NCBI RefSeq assembly: GCF_000423045.1
Contig: NZ_AUHF01000009.1
Span: forward strand, 1 to 64,000
From: Christiangramia portivictoriae DSM 23547
GTDB lineage: Bacteria > Bacteroidota > Bacteroidia > Flavobacteriales > Flavobacteriaceae
DNA length: 64,000 bases
Direction: 5' to 3'
Part shown: positions 1 to 7,972 of the stretch, piece by piece
How the letters are laid out: the number at the start of each line of letters is the position of its first letter
Position numbering within the stretch: the stretch's first letter is position 1
Position numbers and translations under genes: made by a program
Notes under the pieces: model-generated
The model's input: only the letters and a program-made list of their open reading frames with translations
The model's database searches: none
Told to the model about the DNA's origin: nothing

Positions 1-164
1 TGATGCGCGATGGCTCTGAGGCCGCAAAACCTCAGAGCCGCCAAATGCTTATTTTATAAGAGTAGTACAGGTACTTGTAACTTTTTTGTTTCTTTAATCA
101 TGTCAACGATATTAGTTCTAAGCAATTAGAACAGTTTTAAGCTCGAGGCTTATAACTTACCTTT
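1..164 (+). other. 23S-5S rRNA spacer (possibly the last bases of 23S)
   Basis: This stretch directly precedes the 5S gene, so it is most simply the internal transcribed spacer of an rRNA operon entering from the left. It holds a perfect 10-bp hairpin (GGCTCTGAGG at 12-21 with CCTCAGAGCC at 30-39), plausibly a processing stem. The 3' end of 23S could lie at or just before base 1; I cannot fix it by eye. No tRNA is visible. Confidence 0.5.
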
Positions 165-272
<108 letters not shown>

Positions 273-280
273 CTTCTTAG

Positions 281-313
281 AAACCCTTCATCAAACCGAT
301 GAAGGGTTTTTTT
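281..313 (+). terminator. Intrinsic terminator of the rRNA operon
   Basis: A perfect 12-bp stem (AAACCCTTCATC at 281-292 with its complement at 298-309) with a 5-nt loop is followed by a T run. It lies directly behind the 5S gene and closes the rRNA operon. Confidence 0.95.
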
Positions 314-497
314 ATGCAATAATGTGAAGTAAACTTAAGTTAGATTCATCCTTCACACTGACTTGTGCCTTTCCAGATTTCTTTCCTCATAATGTACATT
401 AATCCAAATAACTTCAATTTTAGGGCAATTGCCGTATTGAAATGAAACACTCCTCTTCTTAGTTTTATCCTTCAATTATTAACCTAATCTCAATAAT

Positions 498-1031
498 ATG
501 AATGGATTTAAGTTTTTTAAACAGTGTCTTTTGTCACTGGCACTCTTCAGTTTAACCTTATCAAGTTGTTCTAAAGATGATGATGAGAATGCCTCCGGCG
601 ATGGTGGTGGAGAAATGACTGCCAATATTAGTGGCGTTGGTTCTTTCAAATCCTTTCCGGCATCATCCAACGCTGTAAAACAAACTATTGCCTCCACAAG
701 CACAATGCTGGTAGTGCAGGGTACTAATTCCGATGGTCATGGCATTACCATGACAATTATGGGATATACTGGCGAGGGAACCTATGATTTTACTTTTGGA
801 TCTGTTAATTCAAGTTCGGCGATTTACACTAAAACTGATGTGAACAATCCTATGGATACTCAAAGCTGGTCTTCCCAGTATATGACTGGGTCCACTGGAA
901 CTATTACTATTTCAGAAGAAACAGATCAAGGTGTTGAAGGAACCTTCAGCTTTAAAGGCAAAAACGGAAATGACGACAGTATAAAAACAATTTCTGAAGG
1001 TAAATTCAACGTTAACTTTTTTTCCAATTAA
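498..1031 (+). CDS. Small lipoprotein, DUF6252-like
   Basis: A 177-residue exported lipoprotein: a hydrophobic N-terminus ends in a lipobox (LTLSSC, Cys24) followed by an acidic SKDDDE stretch, which in Bacteroidota is typical of lipoproteins and compatible with outer-membrane or surface display. The mature part starts with MTANISG and is rich in Ser, Thr and Gly with beta-strand spacing, resembling the DUF6252 family of small Bacteroidota lipoproteins; that assignment is recall, not a search. The next gene starts 6 nt after its stop, so the two are probably cotranscribed. Function unknown. Confidence 0.75.
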   Translation: MNGFKFFKQCLLSLALFSLTLSSCSKDDDENASGDGGGEMTANISGVGSFKSFPASSNAVKQTIASTSTMLVVQGTNSDGHGITMTIMGYTGEGTYDFTFGSVNSSSAIYTKTDVNNPMDTQSWSSQYMTGSTGTITISEETDQGVEGTFSFKGKNGNDDSIKTISEGKFNVNFFSN

Positions 1032-1037
1032 AGAATT

Positions 1038-2096
1038 ATGAAAAGGATCATCGTATTATTTATTATTGCAGTCTTTGCAACCAATACAATTCACGCTCAA
1101 AGTCTAGGTGATTATAAACCCTGGATTACTAAATATGGGACTAAAAATTTTAAGGATGCCAATCAAAAGGTTTATATAAGTGAATTCAATATTCATTATC
1201 AAATCTTTAATGAAGTAATAGATTTCAAACAAGGTGGAAAGATGTTCCATACTGGTGTGAAAGGAGATGCTACTGCGGAACTTGCTGTGGGTCTAGGAGG
1301 TGTTAGTGAGGAAGCGCTGATAGCCACTACAGATAAGTTATACCAGGAATTTACTGAGTTACTACAATCAAATGGATTTACTATACTATCTTCTGCAGAT
1401 GCTGCGAATATCGAAGCCTATGCCGGCTGGGCTAAATCTACTGGAGGGGAAGTAAGAAAGTCTACTATCCCGGGAATCGTCACTGTTAGTCCTACTGGAT
1501 ATGACTACTATTACAAAGTGAATAATAAGGGAGAAGAGAAGAAAAAAAGCAAATTTGCCGCCTCCATGGGAAATATGAATGACAAAAATGTCTCAAAAGA
1601 ACTTAATGATGCTATTGTAGCCAATGTAAATCTATATGTGATTTTTGCCGATTATGGTAGTGGTTTTGCTCCTGGTGGAGCCAAGGTTAAAATTAAACCA
1701 GATTTGAGATTGACAGATATTTATACTGTAGCGAATAAGAAAACCAAGGGTTTTAGGTTCAAAGGTTCACAAACTACAGATAATGTGAATAGTAAGATCA
1801 CTTTCTTTTCAGGTAAGATGGGAATGAATGCCAAGGCTAACTTTATTGGAGCACTTAAAAAGCCGATAGAAATTGATGGCGTAGTAAGTGAAGATAAATT
1901 AGTGACATCTGCCTTTGGAGATGTTGACATGGTTGGTACTTCGAACGCTTATTATAAAATCTATAGTGCCGAATCTAAAAACGTAAGTGATCTAAAGACT
2001 CTGGAGGTGGATGGTGCTAAATATGCAAATGGAAGCTATATGGCCTGTAAAAAGATGCTGCTTGACCAAACCAATACTTTCCTCTCAAGCTTTTAA
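1038..2096 (+). CDS. Secreted protein of unknown function
   Basis: A 352-residue protein with a clear Sec signal peptide (hydrophobic to about residue 15, cleavage likely around IHA-Q at residues 18-21) and no later membrane segment, so it is periplasmic or outer-membrane associated. I do not recognise a family. A Lys-rich patch lies near residues 165-175, and mixed alpha/beta content follows. It is preceded by the lipoprotein gene 6 nt upstream and followed by a hairpin terminator, so it is the last gene of a two-gene transcript. The sensor kinase further downstream is not part of this unit. Confidence 0.75.
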   Translation: MKRIIVLFIIAVFATNTIHAQSLGDYKPWITKYGTKNFKDANQKVYISEFNIHYQIFNEVIDFKQGGKMFHTGVKGDATAELAVGLGGVSEEALIATTDKLYQEFTELLQSNGFTILSSADAANIEAYAGWAKSTGGEVRKSTIPGIVTVSPTGYDYYYKVNNKGEEKKKSKFAASMGNMNDKNVSKELNDAIVANVNLYVIFADYGSGFAPGGAKVKIKPDLRLTDIYTVANKKTKGFRFKGSQTTDNVNSKITFFSGKMGMNAKANFIGALKKPIEIDGVVSEDKLVTSAFGDVDMVGTSNAYYKIYSAESKNVSDLKTLEVDGAKYANGSYMACKKMLLDQTNTFLSSF

Positions 2097-2117
2097 CCTT
2101 TGAGTTTATTCAAACAG

Positions 2118-2150
2118 GGCCGATTTCTTCTATCGGCCTTTTTATTTTTT
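2118..2150 (+). terminator. Intrinsic terminator after the secreted-protein gene
   Basis: GGCCGAT (2118-2124) pairs with ATCGGCC (2132-2138) over a 7-nt loop and is followed by a T-rich tract to 2150. It lies 22 nt after the stop of the preceding gene. Confidence 0.85.
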
Positions 2151-2410
2151 ACAGCTATGCCAGTGATAATCATATTATGCTTTCTTCTCCTGTTAGCGAT
2201 CGCCTCTGAGTTAAAAAAAAATAGAATATCCCGGCAGGCATGCAACACAGATATTAGTAACCTTCAATCACGAATTTTGTATCTGGAAGCACTGAAAAAT
2301 CGTAGGGAAAACTGCCTGAGGCAGTATAATTTACTGAAATTCAATATTTCAGCTGTAATTAATTGTTTGAATAGTTTAAATTAGTAATCAACTAACCAAT
2401 CAATTTTCTT

Positions 2411-4177
2411 ATGAAGCAACGATTACTGCTCGTAATTTTTGTTTATACCTTAAACACGATGTTCGCTCAACAACATGCGAAAATAGATTCTCTTAATTCC
2501 CTTACTCTCCAAAATTCAGCAATTTCCTCAGATTCTTTGTTAAAAATTTTTCAGCTCAATCTTGAGAATTCCAAGGTACTGGAATACGATAGTGGTATTG
2601 CAGGTTCTTACTGGCAGCTTTCAACCTTACATGCATACAAAGGCGATCTTGATATTTCTATAGACTATATGCTGAAGTCAATCAAAGTTTACGAAAAGAT
2701 TGGTGATATGGAAAAATTGGCAGATGGTTACGGGGAGCTGGGATACCGCATGAAAAGGGAAGATCTGGATAAGGCCCAGGAATACATGTTGAAGGGTAAA
2801 AGGATTGCAGAAGAGCACAATTATGAAATGGTAATGAGCCGTATTTATAACAATTATGGTGTTATTAAAGAAATGAAGGGGCAGTTGGATAGTGCTGAAT
2901 TTTATTACAGAAAAGGTCTTAAAACAGTTCTTAAAATAGATTATAAAATCGGTATTCCTTATAGTTATAGCAGTCTGGCGGGAATTCTGGCGCAGCGAGG
3001 TGCATATGACAGTGCAAGATATTATTTTGAACAGTCTAGATCATTACGTATCGATATTCAAGATCGTAAAGGAATTGCTGAAAATTATACCCAGATTGGA
3101 GAGGTGTATCTCGAAGAGGGCAATCCGTCTTCAGCTATCAAAAGCTTTCGTCGGGCAATTCCATTAGCACTGGAAGAAAATTATAATTTCCTGGCTCAGT
3201 ATACCTATCAGAAAATGTCTGAAGCATTTAAATTCAGGAATAATATGGATTCTGCATTATTTTATCTTGAAAAGTATAATGTCTTTAAGGATAGTATCAA
3301 TTCCATTGACGTGAAGGAGAAGATTGCGGAATTGAATGTGGAGTTTGAAACGGAGCAGAAAGAAAATGAAATTTTAGCACAACGGGCGAAGCTGGCCGAA
3401 AATGAACTTCAGCTTCAGAAAAGAAATTTTATCATCGCTGGAATTTTAATTCTTACAGCACTTTTAGCCGTACTGGCTTATCTGGTTATTAAAAGACAAA
3501 AATCAGAAAAAATTAGGTTGAAAAAAGAAGGTGAACTACAAGTAGCGATCGCCGAGCTGGATACACGTAATAAACTAGAGAATCAACGTCTAAGGATAAG
3601 CCGCGATTTGCATGACAATATAGGCTCACAGCTAACATTCATCATCTCAAGCCTGGACAACCTGAAGTACAGACTTAAGGATTCTGACGCAATCATACTA
3701 CAAAAAATCGATCAAATTTCTACATTTACTTCCACCACCATCAATGAATTGCGGGATACCATCTGGGCAATGAACAAAGAAACTATTAACAGAAATGAAT
3801 TGCAGGATCGATTGAAAGACTTGATCTATCAAGCCAAACAGTCCAGTGAAATGATTGATTTCGAACTAAACTTTGATCCTGGTCTATCGAAGATCGAATA
3901 CTCAGCACTAGATGCCATAAACATGTATCGTATAATCCAGGAATCCATAAACAATGCGATTAAGTATTCAGAGGCATCGACAATTAGTGTAGAGGAGATC
4001 TTAAATGATTCTCGTATTGAATTTGTCATAAAAGATAATGGAATTGGTTTTGATCCTGAGGACACTGGAAAAGGCTTCGGATTGCTTAATATGCAGAAAC
4101 GGGCAAAGGAGAGTAACATTGATCTGGAGATCTGGTCACGACCAGGGAAGGGAACACGAGTTACTCTCCAAAAATAG
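2411..4177 (+). CDS. TPR sensor histidine kinase (NarL/HisKA_3 type)
   Basis: A 588-residue membrane sensor kinase. A signal peptide (residues 1-19) precedes a TPR solenoid at about 60-290, a coiled coil at 300-338, one membrane helix at about 340-361, and a cytoplasmic HisKA_3 dimerisation domain with RISRDLHDNIGSQL, phospho-acceptor His401. The HATPase domain shows the N box (ESINNAIKYS), the G1 box DNGIGF at 542-547 and GKGFGLLNM after it. The TPR part is thus outside the inner membrane and probably senses a protein or peptide. Its partner is the LuxR-type regulator that starts 113 nt downstream. The stimulus and targets are unknown. Confidence 0.93.
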   Translation: MKQRLLLVIFVYTLNTMFAQQHAKIDSLNSLTLQNSAISSDSLLKIFQLNLENSKVLEYDSGIAGSYWQLSTLHAYKGDLDISIDYMLKSIKVYEKIGDMEKLADGYGELGYRMKREDLDKAQEYMLKGKRIAEEHNYEMVMSRIYNNYGVIKEMKGQLDSAEFYYRKGLKTVLKIDYKIGIPYSYSSLAGILAQRGAYDSARYYFEQSRSLRIDIQDRKGIAENYTQIGEVYLEEGNPSSAIKSFRRAIPLALEENYNFLAQYTYQKMSEAFKFRNNMDSALFYLEKYNVFKDSINSIDVKEKIAELNVEFETEQKENEILAQRAKLAENELQLQKRNFIIAGILILTALLAVLAYLVIKRQKSEKIRLKKEGELQVAIAELDTRNKLENQRLRISRDLHDNIGSQLTFIISSLDNLKYRLKDSDAIILQKIDQISTFTSTTINELRDTIWAMNKETINRNELQDRLKDLIYQAKQSSEMIDFELNFDPGLSKIEYSALDAINMYRIIQESINNAIKYSEASTISVEEILNDSRIEFVIKDNGIGFDPEDTGKGFGLLNMQKRAKESNIDLEIWSRPGKGTRVTLQK

Positions 4178-4253
4178 GTAGATTGACGTATTGTAAATAA
4201 ACAGAAGTCCTGCTAGATTTAGATATCCAATTATTGGGGATTTGGATACACCT

Positions 4254-4288
4254 AATTCCGCAGGTACTAATAACCTGCGGAATTTTTC
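4254..4288 (+). promoter_or_regulatory. Terminator-like hairpin between kinase and regulator
   Basis: A perfect 12-bp stem (AATTCCGCAGGT at 4254-4265 with ACCTGCGGAATT at 4273-4284), 7-nt loop ACTAATA, followed by TTT. The T run ends only a few bases before the ATG at 4291, so the hairpin occupies the ribosome-landing region of the regulator. It could end the kinase transcript, attenuate the regulator or shape its translation. A weaker inverted repeat (ATCCAA at 4225-4230, TTGGAT at 4242-4247) lies just upstream. Confidence 0.75.
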
Positions 4289-4290
4289 GA

Positions 4291-4944
4291 ATGAAGAATA
4301 TCAACTTAGCCATATTAGACGACAATATTTTTCTCATAAAAGCTCTTGAAGAGAAGATATCATTCTTTGATGATTTACATCACAAATTTTCCTTTACTAA
4401 AGGCCAGGATTTGCTGGAAAAATTAGATGAAAACTCCAACCTGGACTTAATTCTTATGGATATAGAAATGCCAGGATTAAATGGCATTGATTGTACGATG
4501 CTGCTCAAACAAAAATTTCCTCATATAAAGGTTTTAATTCTCACAGTATTTAATAATGACGAATATATTTTTAATGCTATAAAAGCAGGAGCAGATGGAT
4601 ATTTCTTAAAGGATACGAAACCAGAAGATCTTTATAAGGGAATCATAGAAACTATCGAAGGTGGTGCTGGCATGACCCCTGCCATAGCAAAAAGAACTTT
4701 ACATCTACTAAGAAATCCTCAGGCGATTAAAAATAAAAAACTTCAGGAAAAGGTTTCTTTGTCTAAACGGGAAATCGAAGTTCTGGAATATTTAGCAACT
4801 GGTTTGAGTACAACGGTCATTGCTGATAGGCTGTTTCTTTCATCAAACACTGTTCGAAAGCATGTAGAAAATATCTATAAAAAACTTCAGGTACATTCCA
4901 AGATTGAGGCAGTAGATGTTGCCAGGAAATATAACATTATATAA
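4291..4944 (+). CDS. Response regulator, LuxR/NarL family
   Basis: A 217-residue DNA-binding response regulator. The receiver domain (about 1-125) has the acidic pair DD at 10-11, phospho-acceptor Asp57 in ILMDIEMPG, Thr in ILTVF and Lys in FLKD. A LuxR-type HTH follows (LSKREIEVLEYLATG, then SSNTVRKHVENIYKKL). I chose the ATG at 4291: the frame is open further upstream, but that part would run through the hairpin, and the receiver fold starts at KNINLAILDDN. It is the natural partner of the TPR kinase upstream. Confidence 0.93.
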   Translation: MKNINLAILDDNIFLIKALEEKISFFDDLHHKFSFTKGQDLLEKLDENSNLDLILMDIEMPGLNGIDCTMLLKQKFPHIKVLILTVFNNDEYIFNAIKAGADGYFLKDTKPEDLYKGIIETIEGGAGMTPAIAKRTLHLLRNPQAIKNKKLQEKVSLSKREIEVLEYLATGLSTTVIADRLFLSSNTVRKHVENIYKKLQVHSKIEAVDVARKYNII

Positions 4945-4987
4945 TTACTAGGATCTACAGGGTACAGCAGTCCTTTATAGAAATGAA

Positions 4988-5395
4988 TTAATTTTTTAAA
5001 AAGTCTTCAAAATCTCCAAAAAACTCAGCCAAAAATTCTTTTACCTCTGGCCAGTCTTTCTGGCGATGTATATTGACTCCTTCTTTTTCTACAAAAATTC
5101 TTGAGATCATTTTACCTTCCGGTAATTCGTATTCTTTTTCATACTGAATATTGGGAAGATAAGATTCGTTAAGAACCGTTTTTAATGATTCTAATTTTTC
5201 GAAGTAGTAACTTCTGATAAATTCATCCTGGTCGATGATGTCAAGCGATACCATGGCAAATTTTCGTGTAAAGGAAAATTTTAATTGAATCTCCTTTATT
5301 TTGGTATTGTACAAAAGCCATTTATGAGGAAACTCTTTACCGAAGCTGGTCCAGAATTCCTGTCTGATCTTTTTTGATTCTTCGTGTGAAAACAT
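4988..5395 (-). CDS. DUF4268 protein, copy A
   Basis: A 135-residue soluble protein of the DUF4268 family (MFSHEESKKIRQEFWTSFGK start, then KEFPHKWLLYNTK and the conserved RIFVEKEGVNIHR). Function unknown. It is a near-identical paralogue of the copy at 8887-9315 but lacks seven residues (NMLKMEE) before EFFGDF. I chose the ATG at 5395 because it lies one base after the upstream ZIP-fragment stop, as in the other copy. Its parent operon lost the N-terminal half of ZIP and presumably the native promoter, so whether it is expressed is unclear, yet the frame is intact. Confidence 0.75.
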   Translation of the reverse strand: MFSHEESKKIRQEFWTSFGKEFPHKWLLYNTKIKEIQLKFSFTRKFAMVSLDIIDQDEFIRSYYFEKLESLKTVLNESYLPNIQYEKEYELPEGKMISRIFVEKEGVNIHRQKDWPEVKEFLAEFFGDFEDFLKN

Positions 5396-5396
5396 A

Positions 5397-5762
5397 TCAG
5401 ATAAAATAAGCAAGTAAAATCCCTAATATTATAACTCCCAGTTTAGAAGCATTGAAGGAATGATTTTTAGAGGATTCAAATAGTATCGTAGTAGATACAT
5501 GAAGAAAAATACCAATAACTACTCCGTTGATCTCATCTGCATGTTGGCCAATTTCAGGAATATTGTTTTCGAGCCAGTTTCCAAGGGGCGTCATGGCAGC
5601 GAATAAAGCCAGGAATATAAAAACCCTTGGTTTGCTGAGTTTACTCTGTACCAGGAAAACTGAAAGAATTGCTGCAACGGGTATTTTGTGGATTACAACG
5701 CCATGCAAAAGGTGTTTTTCATGATCCATAGGAAAACCTTCAAGCAAAGAATGTACACTCAA
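5397..5762 (-). pseudogene. Truncated ZIP metal transporter (C-terminal half)
   Basis: The reading frame encodes only about the last 120 residues of a ZIP-family transporter and has only a TTG as possible start. It aligns with residues from about 108 to the end of the intact ZIP at 9317-10000. It keeps the HSLLEGFPMDH and HKIP metal-site helices but lacks the first three membrane helices. An in-frame TAG lies one codon before the TTG, in the region where similarity to the full copy breaks down. It is most likely a remnant of a duplication. A functional half-transporter seems unlikely. Confidence 0.8.
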
Positions 5763-5800
5763 CTATAAGATAATAAACGGTCAGATTAAGTTTTATGTCC

Positions 5801-5832
5801 AAAAAAACAGCCACCATAAATGGTGGCTGTTT
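5801..5832 (-). terminator. Terminator of the aldehyde dehydrogenase/DUF779 operon
   Basis: AAACAGCCACCA (5805-5816) pairs perfectly with TGGTGGCTGTTT (5821-5832) over a 4-nt loop. Read on the minus strand it ends in a run of T. It lies 19 nt beyond the DUF779 stop codon. Confidence 0.9.
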
Positions 5833-5850
5833 AAGTCTAAACAATTAGAA

Positions 5851-6240
5851 CTAGTCATTCTGAATAAAATCTTCTCCGAATTTAATCTCACGTAGATTTG
5901 ATATTTCCTCCTCTCTGAACATTCTGGATTTAATAATAAACCTCAAACCAAGTGGTATTTCCAGCGAAAAACTTGATCCTCTGCCTTTTGTTACATCAAC
6001 TGTAAGATGAGTATGTTTCCAGTATTCAAACTGATCCTTGCTCATAAAGAATTCGCATCCATGCACGGTTCCAAGCCAGACATCATTTTCATTGAGAAGG
6101 AGATCCCCTTTTTCCAGACACATGGGAGAGGAGCCATCACAACATCCTCCACTTTGATGAAACATTAAATCTCCGTGACGTTCTTTCAATTTGTCAATCA
6201 CATCAATCGCTTCTTCCGTTATATCTACACGATTTATCAT
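5851..6240 (-). CDS. DUF779 protein, aldehyde dehydrogenase partner
   Basis: A 129-residue cytosolic protein of family DUF779. It carries the family's Cys-rich signature HQSGGCCDGSSPMC (Cys33, Cys34, Cys41, with His28 nearby), suggesting a metal or redox site. DUF779 genes are repeatedly found beside acetaldehyde/aldehyde dehydrogenases in other bacteria; here the ATG lies 4 nt after the aldehyde dehydrogenase stop, so the pair is translationally close and surely cotranscribed. The molecular role is unknown; an accessory role for the dehydrogenase is the usual inference. Confidence 0.9.
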   Translation of the reverse strand: MINRVDITEEAIDVIDKLKERHGDLMFHQSGGCCDGSSPMCLEKGDLLLNENDVWLGTVHGCEFFMSKDQFEYWKHTHLTVDVTKGRGSSFSLEIPLGLRFIIKSRMFREEEISNLREIKFGEDFIQND

Positions 6241-6244
6241 ATGA

Positions 6245-7768
6245 CTAGAAAAACCCCATTGCTTTTTTATCGTAGGATATCAGCATATTTTTAGTCTGTC
6301 TATAGTGATTAAGCATCATCCTATGGTTTTCTCTACCTATACCAGATTTTTTATAGCCTCCAAATGGAGCATGAGCAGGGTAATTATGATAGTTATTAAC
6401 CCAAACTCGACCAGCTTGAATTGCTCTTGAAATTTGATATGCCTGGTGCATATCCCTTGTCCATACACCTGCGCCTAAACCATATAATGTATCATTAGAA
6501 ATTTCTATAGCTTCAGCTTCATCCTTAAAAGTTGTAACACAAAGAACAGGTCCAAAGATCTCTTCCTGGAAAACCCTCATCTTGTTATTTCCTTTAAGTA
6601 TAGTTGGCTGTACATAATATCCACCATCCAATCCTTCGTTGTAGGCAGCTTCGCCACCTGTAAGTACCTCACATCCCTCTTCTTTTCCAATTTTGATGTA
6701 GTTCAGAATTTTTTCATATTGATCGTTGGAGGCTTGTGCTCCCATCATAGTTTCTGGATCTAACGGGTGACCTAATTTAATTGCTTTCGTACGTTCGATA
6801 ACTCTCTCAATAAATTTGTCATAGATGCTTTCCTGAACCAGCAACCTTGATGGGCAGGTACAAACTTCACCCTGATTCAGCGCAAACATTACAGCTCCTT
6901 CTATACATTTATCGAAAAAATCATCGTCTGCTTCCATAATGCTTTCGAAAAATACATTTGGTGATTTCCCTCCTAATTCGAGGGTTACAGGCGTAATATT
7001 CTTTGAGGCATATTGCATGATTAGTTGACCGGTCGTTGTTTCACCAGTAAATGCAACTTTATCAATTCTTGGACTTGAAGCCAGTGGTTTTCCTGCTTCA
7101 GCACCGAATCCATTTATTATATTTAGCACACCAGCTGGTAGAATATCCTGGATCAATTCCATCCAAATCATAATTCCAACTGGTGTTTGTTCCGCAGGTT
7201 TTAATACCACACAATTACCAGCAGCCAAGGCAGGTGCTAGTTTCCATGCAGCCATTAGGATAGGGAAATTCCATGGGATTATCTGTCCAACTACACCCAA
7301 TGGCTCTGTAACATTCACACATACGGTATTAGAATCCAGTTCCGCAACCGATCCTTCTTCAGCACGAATAACTCCTGCGAAATATCTAAAATGATCCACT
7401 GCAAGAGGAAGATCTGCTGCAAGAGTCTCCCGAACTGCTTTACCATTATCCCAGGTTTCTGCTCTGGCGAGATCTTCAAGATTGTTTTCCATTACATCTG
7501 CTATTTTCAGTAATAGGTTACTTCTATAAGCGGCTGAAGATTTATTCCATTCTTTTGCGGCTTCCCAAGCAGCATCTATTGCTTTATTAACATCATCTTC
7601 TGTGGATCTTGCAACTTTTGTGAAGCTATTCCCGTCGACTGGTGAAATACTTTCAAAGTATTCACCTTTTACGGGAGCAGTCCATTTCCCTCCAATAAAG
7701 TTATCGTAAGTGTCTTTAAATTCTGGTTTTTGAATTCCTTTCTTTTCTGTGGTTTGTGTTGTGCTCAT
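6245..7768 (-). CDS. NAD(P)-dependent aldehyde dehydrogenase (ExaC/AldA-like)
   Basis: A 507-residue aldehyde dehydrogenase that oxidises an aldehyde to the acid in the cytosol. Visible motifs are the cofactor-binding IIPWNFPI and [20 protein letters not shown], the general base Glu264 in LELGGKSPN, and catalytic Cys303 in [11 protein letters not shown], with a second Cys two residues later. The start at 7768 (MSTTQTT) gives the normal family length; an ATG 19 codons upstream would add an unconserved tail. It is the first gene of the operon with DUF779. A divergent AraC regulator and a paired operator suggest aldehyde- or alcohol-responsive activation. Confidence 0.93.
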   Translation of the reverse strand: MSTTQTTEKKGIQKPEFKDTYDNFIGGKWTAPVKGEYFESISPVDGNSFTKVARSTEDDVNKAIDAAWEAAKEWNKSSAAYRSNLLLKIADVMENNLEDLARAETWDNGKAVRETLAADLPLAVDHFRYFAGVIRAEEGSVAELDSNTVCVNVTEPLGVVGQIIPWNFPILMAAWKLAPALAAGNCVVLKPAEQTPVGIMIWMELIQDILPAGVLNIINGFGAEAGKPLASSPRIDKVAFTGETTTGQLIMQYASKNITPVTLELGGKSPNVFFESIMEADDDFFDKCIEGAVMFALNQGEVCTCPSRLLVQESIYDKFIERVIERTKAIKLGHPLDPETMMGAQASNDQYEKILNYIKIGKEEGCEVLTGGEAAYNEGLDGGYYVQPTILKGNNKMRVFQEEIFGPVLCVTTFKDEAEAIEISNDTLYGLGAGVWTRDMHQAYQISRAIQAGRVWVNNYHNYPAHAPFGGYKKSGIGRENHRMMLNHYRQTKNMLISYDKKAMGFF

Positions 7769-7822
7769 GATCTGAATTTTAAGGTTATAAGAAACTAGCA
7801 AACGACCAAATTCGTTGCTTCT

Positions 7823-7830
7823 CAAAGTTA
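7823..7830 (-). promoter_or_regulatory. -7 promoter element for aldehyde dehydrogenase
   Basis: On the minus strand this reads TAACTTTG, an exact match to the flavobacterial TAnnTTTG element. It lies 55 nt upstream of the ATG. No TTG is found at the expected distance further upstream; the AraC-type repeats occupy that place, which suits an activator-dependent promoter. Confidence 0.6.
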
Positions 7831-7852
7831 TACAGTTCTTATATTAAATCCC

Positions 7853-7883
7853 TGAACTATTCTATCGATATATTGAACTATCC
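7853..7883. promoter_or_regulatory. Candidate AraC operator: two direct repeats 21 bp apart
   Basis: TGAACTATTC (7853-7862) and TGAACTATCC (7874-7883) are direct repeats starting exactly 21 bp apart, two helical turns, the usual geometry for AraC-family sites. They lie in the region between the divergent regulator and aldehyde dehydrogenase genes, just upstream of the latter's -7 element. Confidence 0.65.
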
Positions 7884-7972
7884 TTTAAAAACTGATATAT
7901 CTTTAAAAAAACCTGCACAAATTTGTATATTTAATACATTATCCTACGATACAATATCAATAGTTAATTTAT

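Larger units (their letters stand above)
4984..5773. repeat. Direct repeat copy A (truncated ZIP + DUF4268)
   Basis: This segment matches 8884-9691 in the same orientation. Four 60-nt blocks compared by eye gave about 92% nucleotide identity, with mostly synonymous changes. Copy A lacks 21 nt in frame near the end of the DUF4268 gene. Similarity stops near 5773, inside the ZIP reading frame of copy B. The copies bracket the DUF779, aldehyde dehydrogenase and AraC genes. Confidence 0.88.

Noticed and set aside
2100-2384. Possible small membrane-protein gene (TTG start, or ATG at 2157)
   Set aside because: The frame runs through the terminator of the preceding gene, has no recognisable family and no neighbour logic. 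The ATG version would be 75 residues with one hydrophobic segment; I cannot support it.
2190-3555. Palindrome GCGATCGC near 2196 and 3546
   Set aside because: Only a few copies occur, and in ordinary coding context; it is not the dense iterated palindrome known from cyanobacteria.
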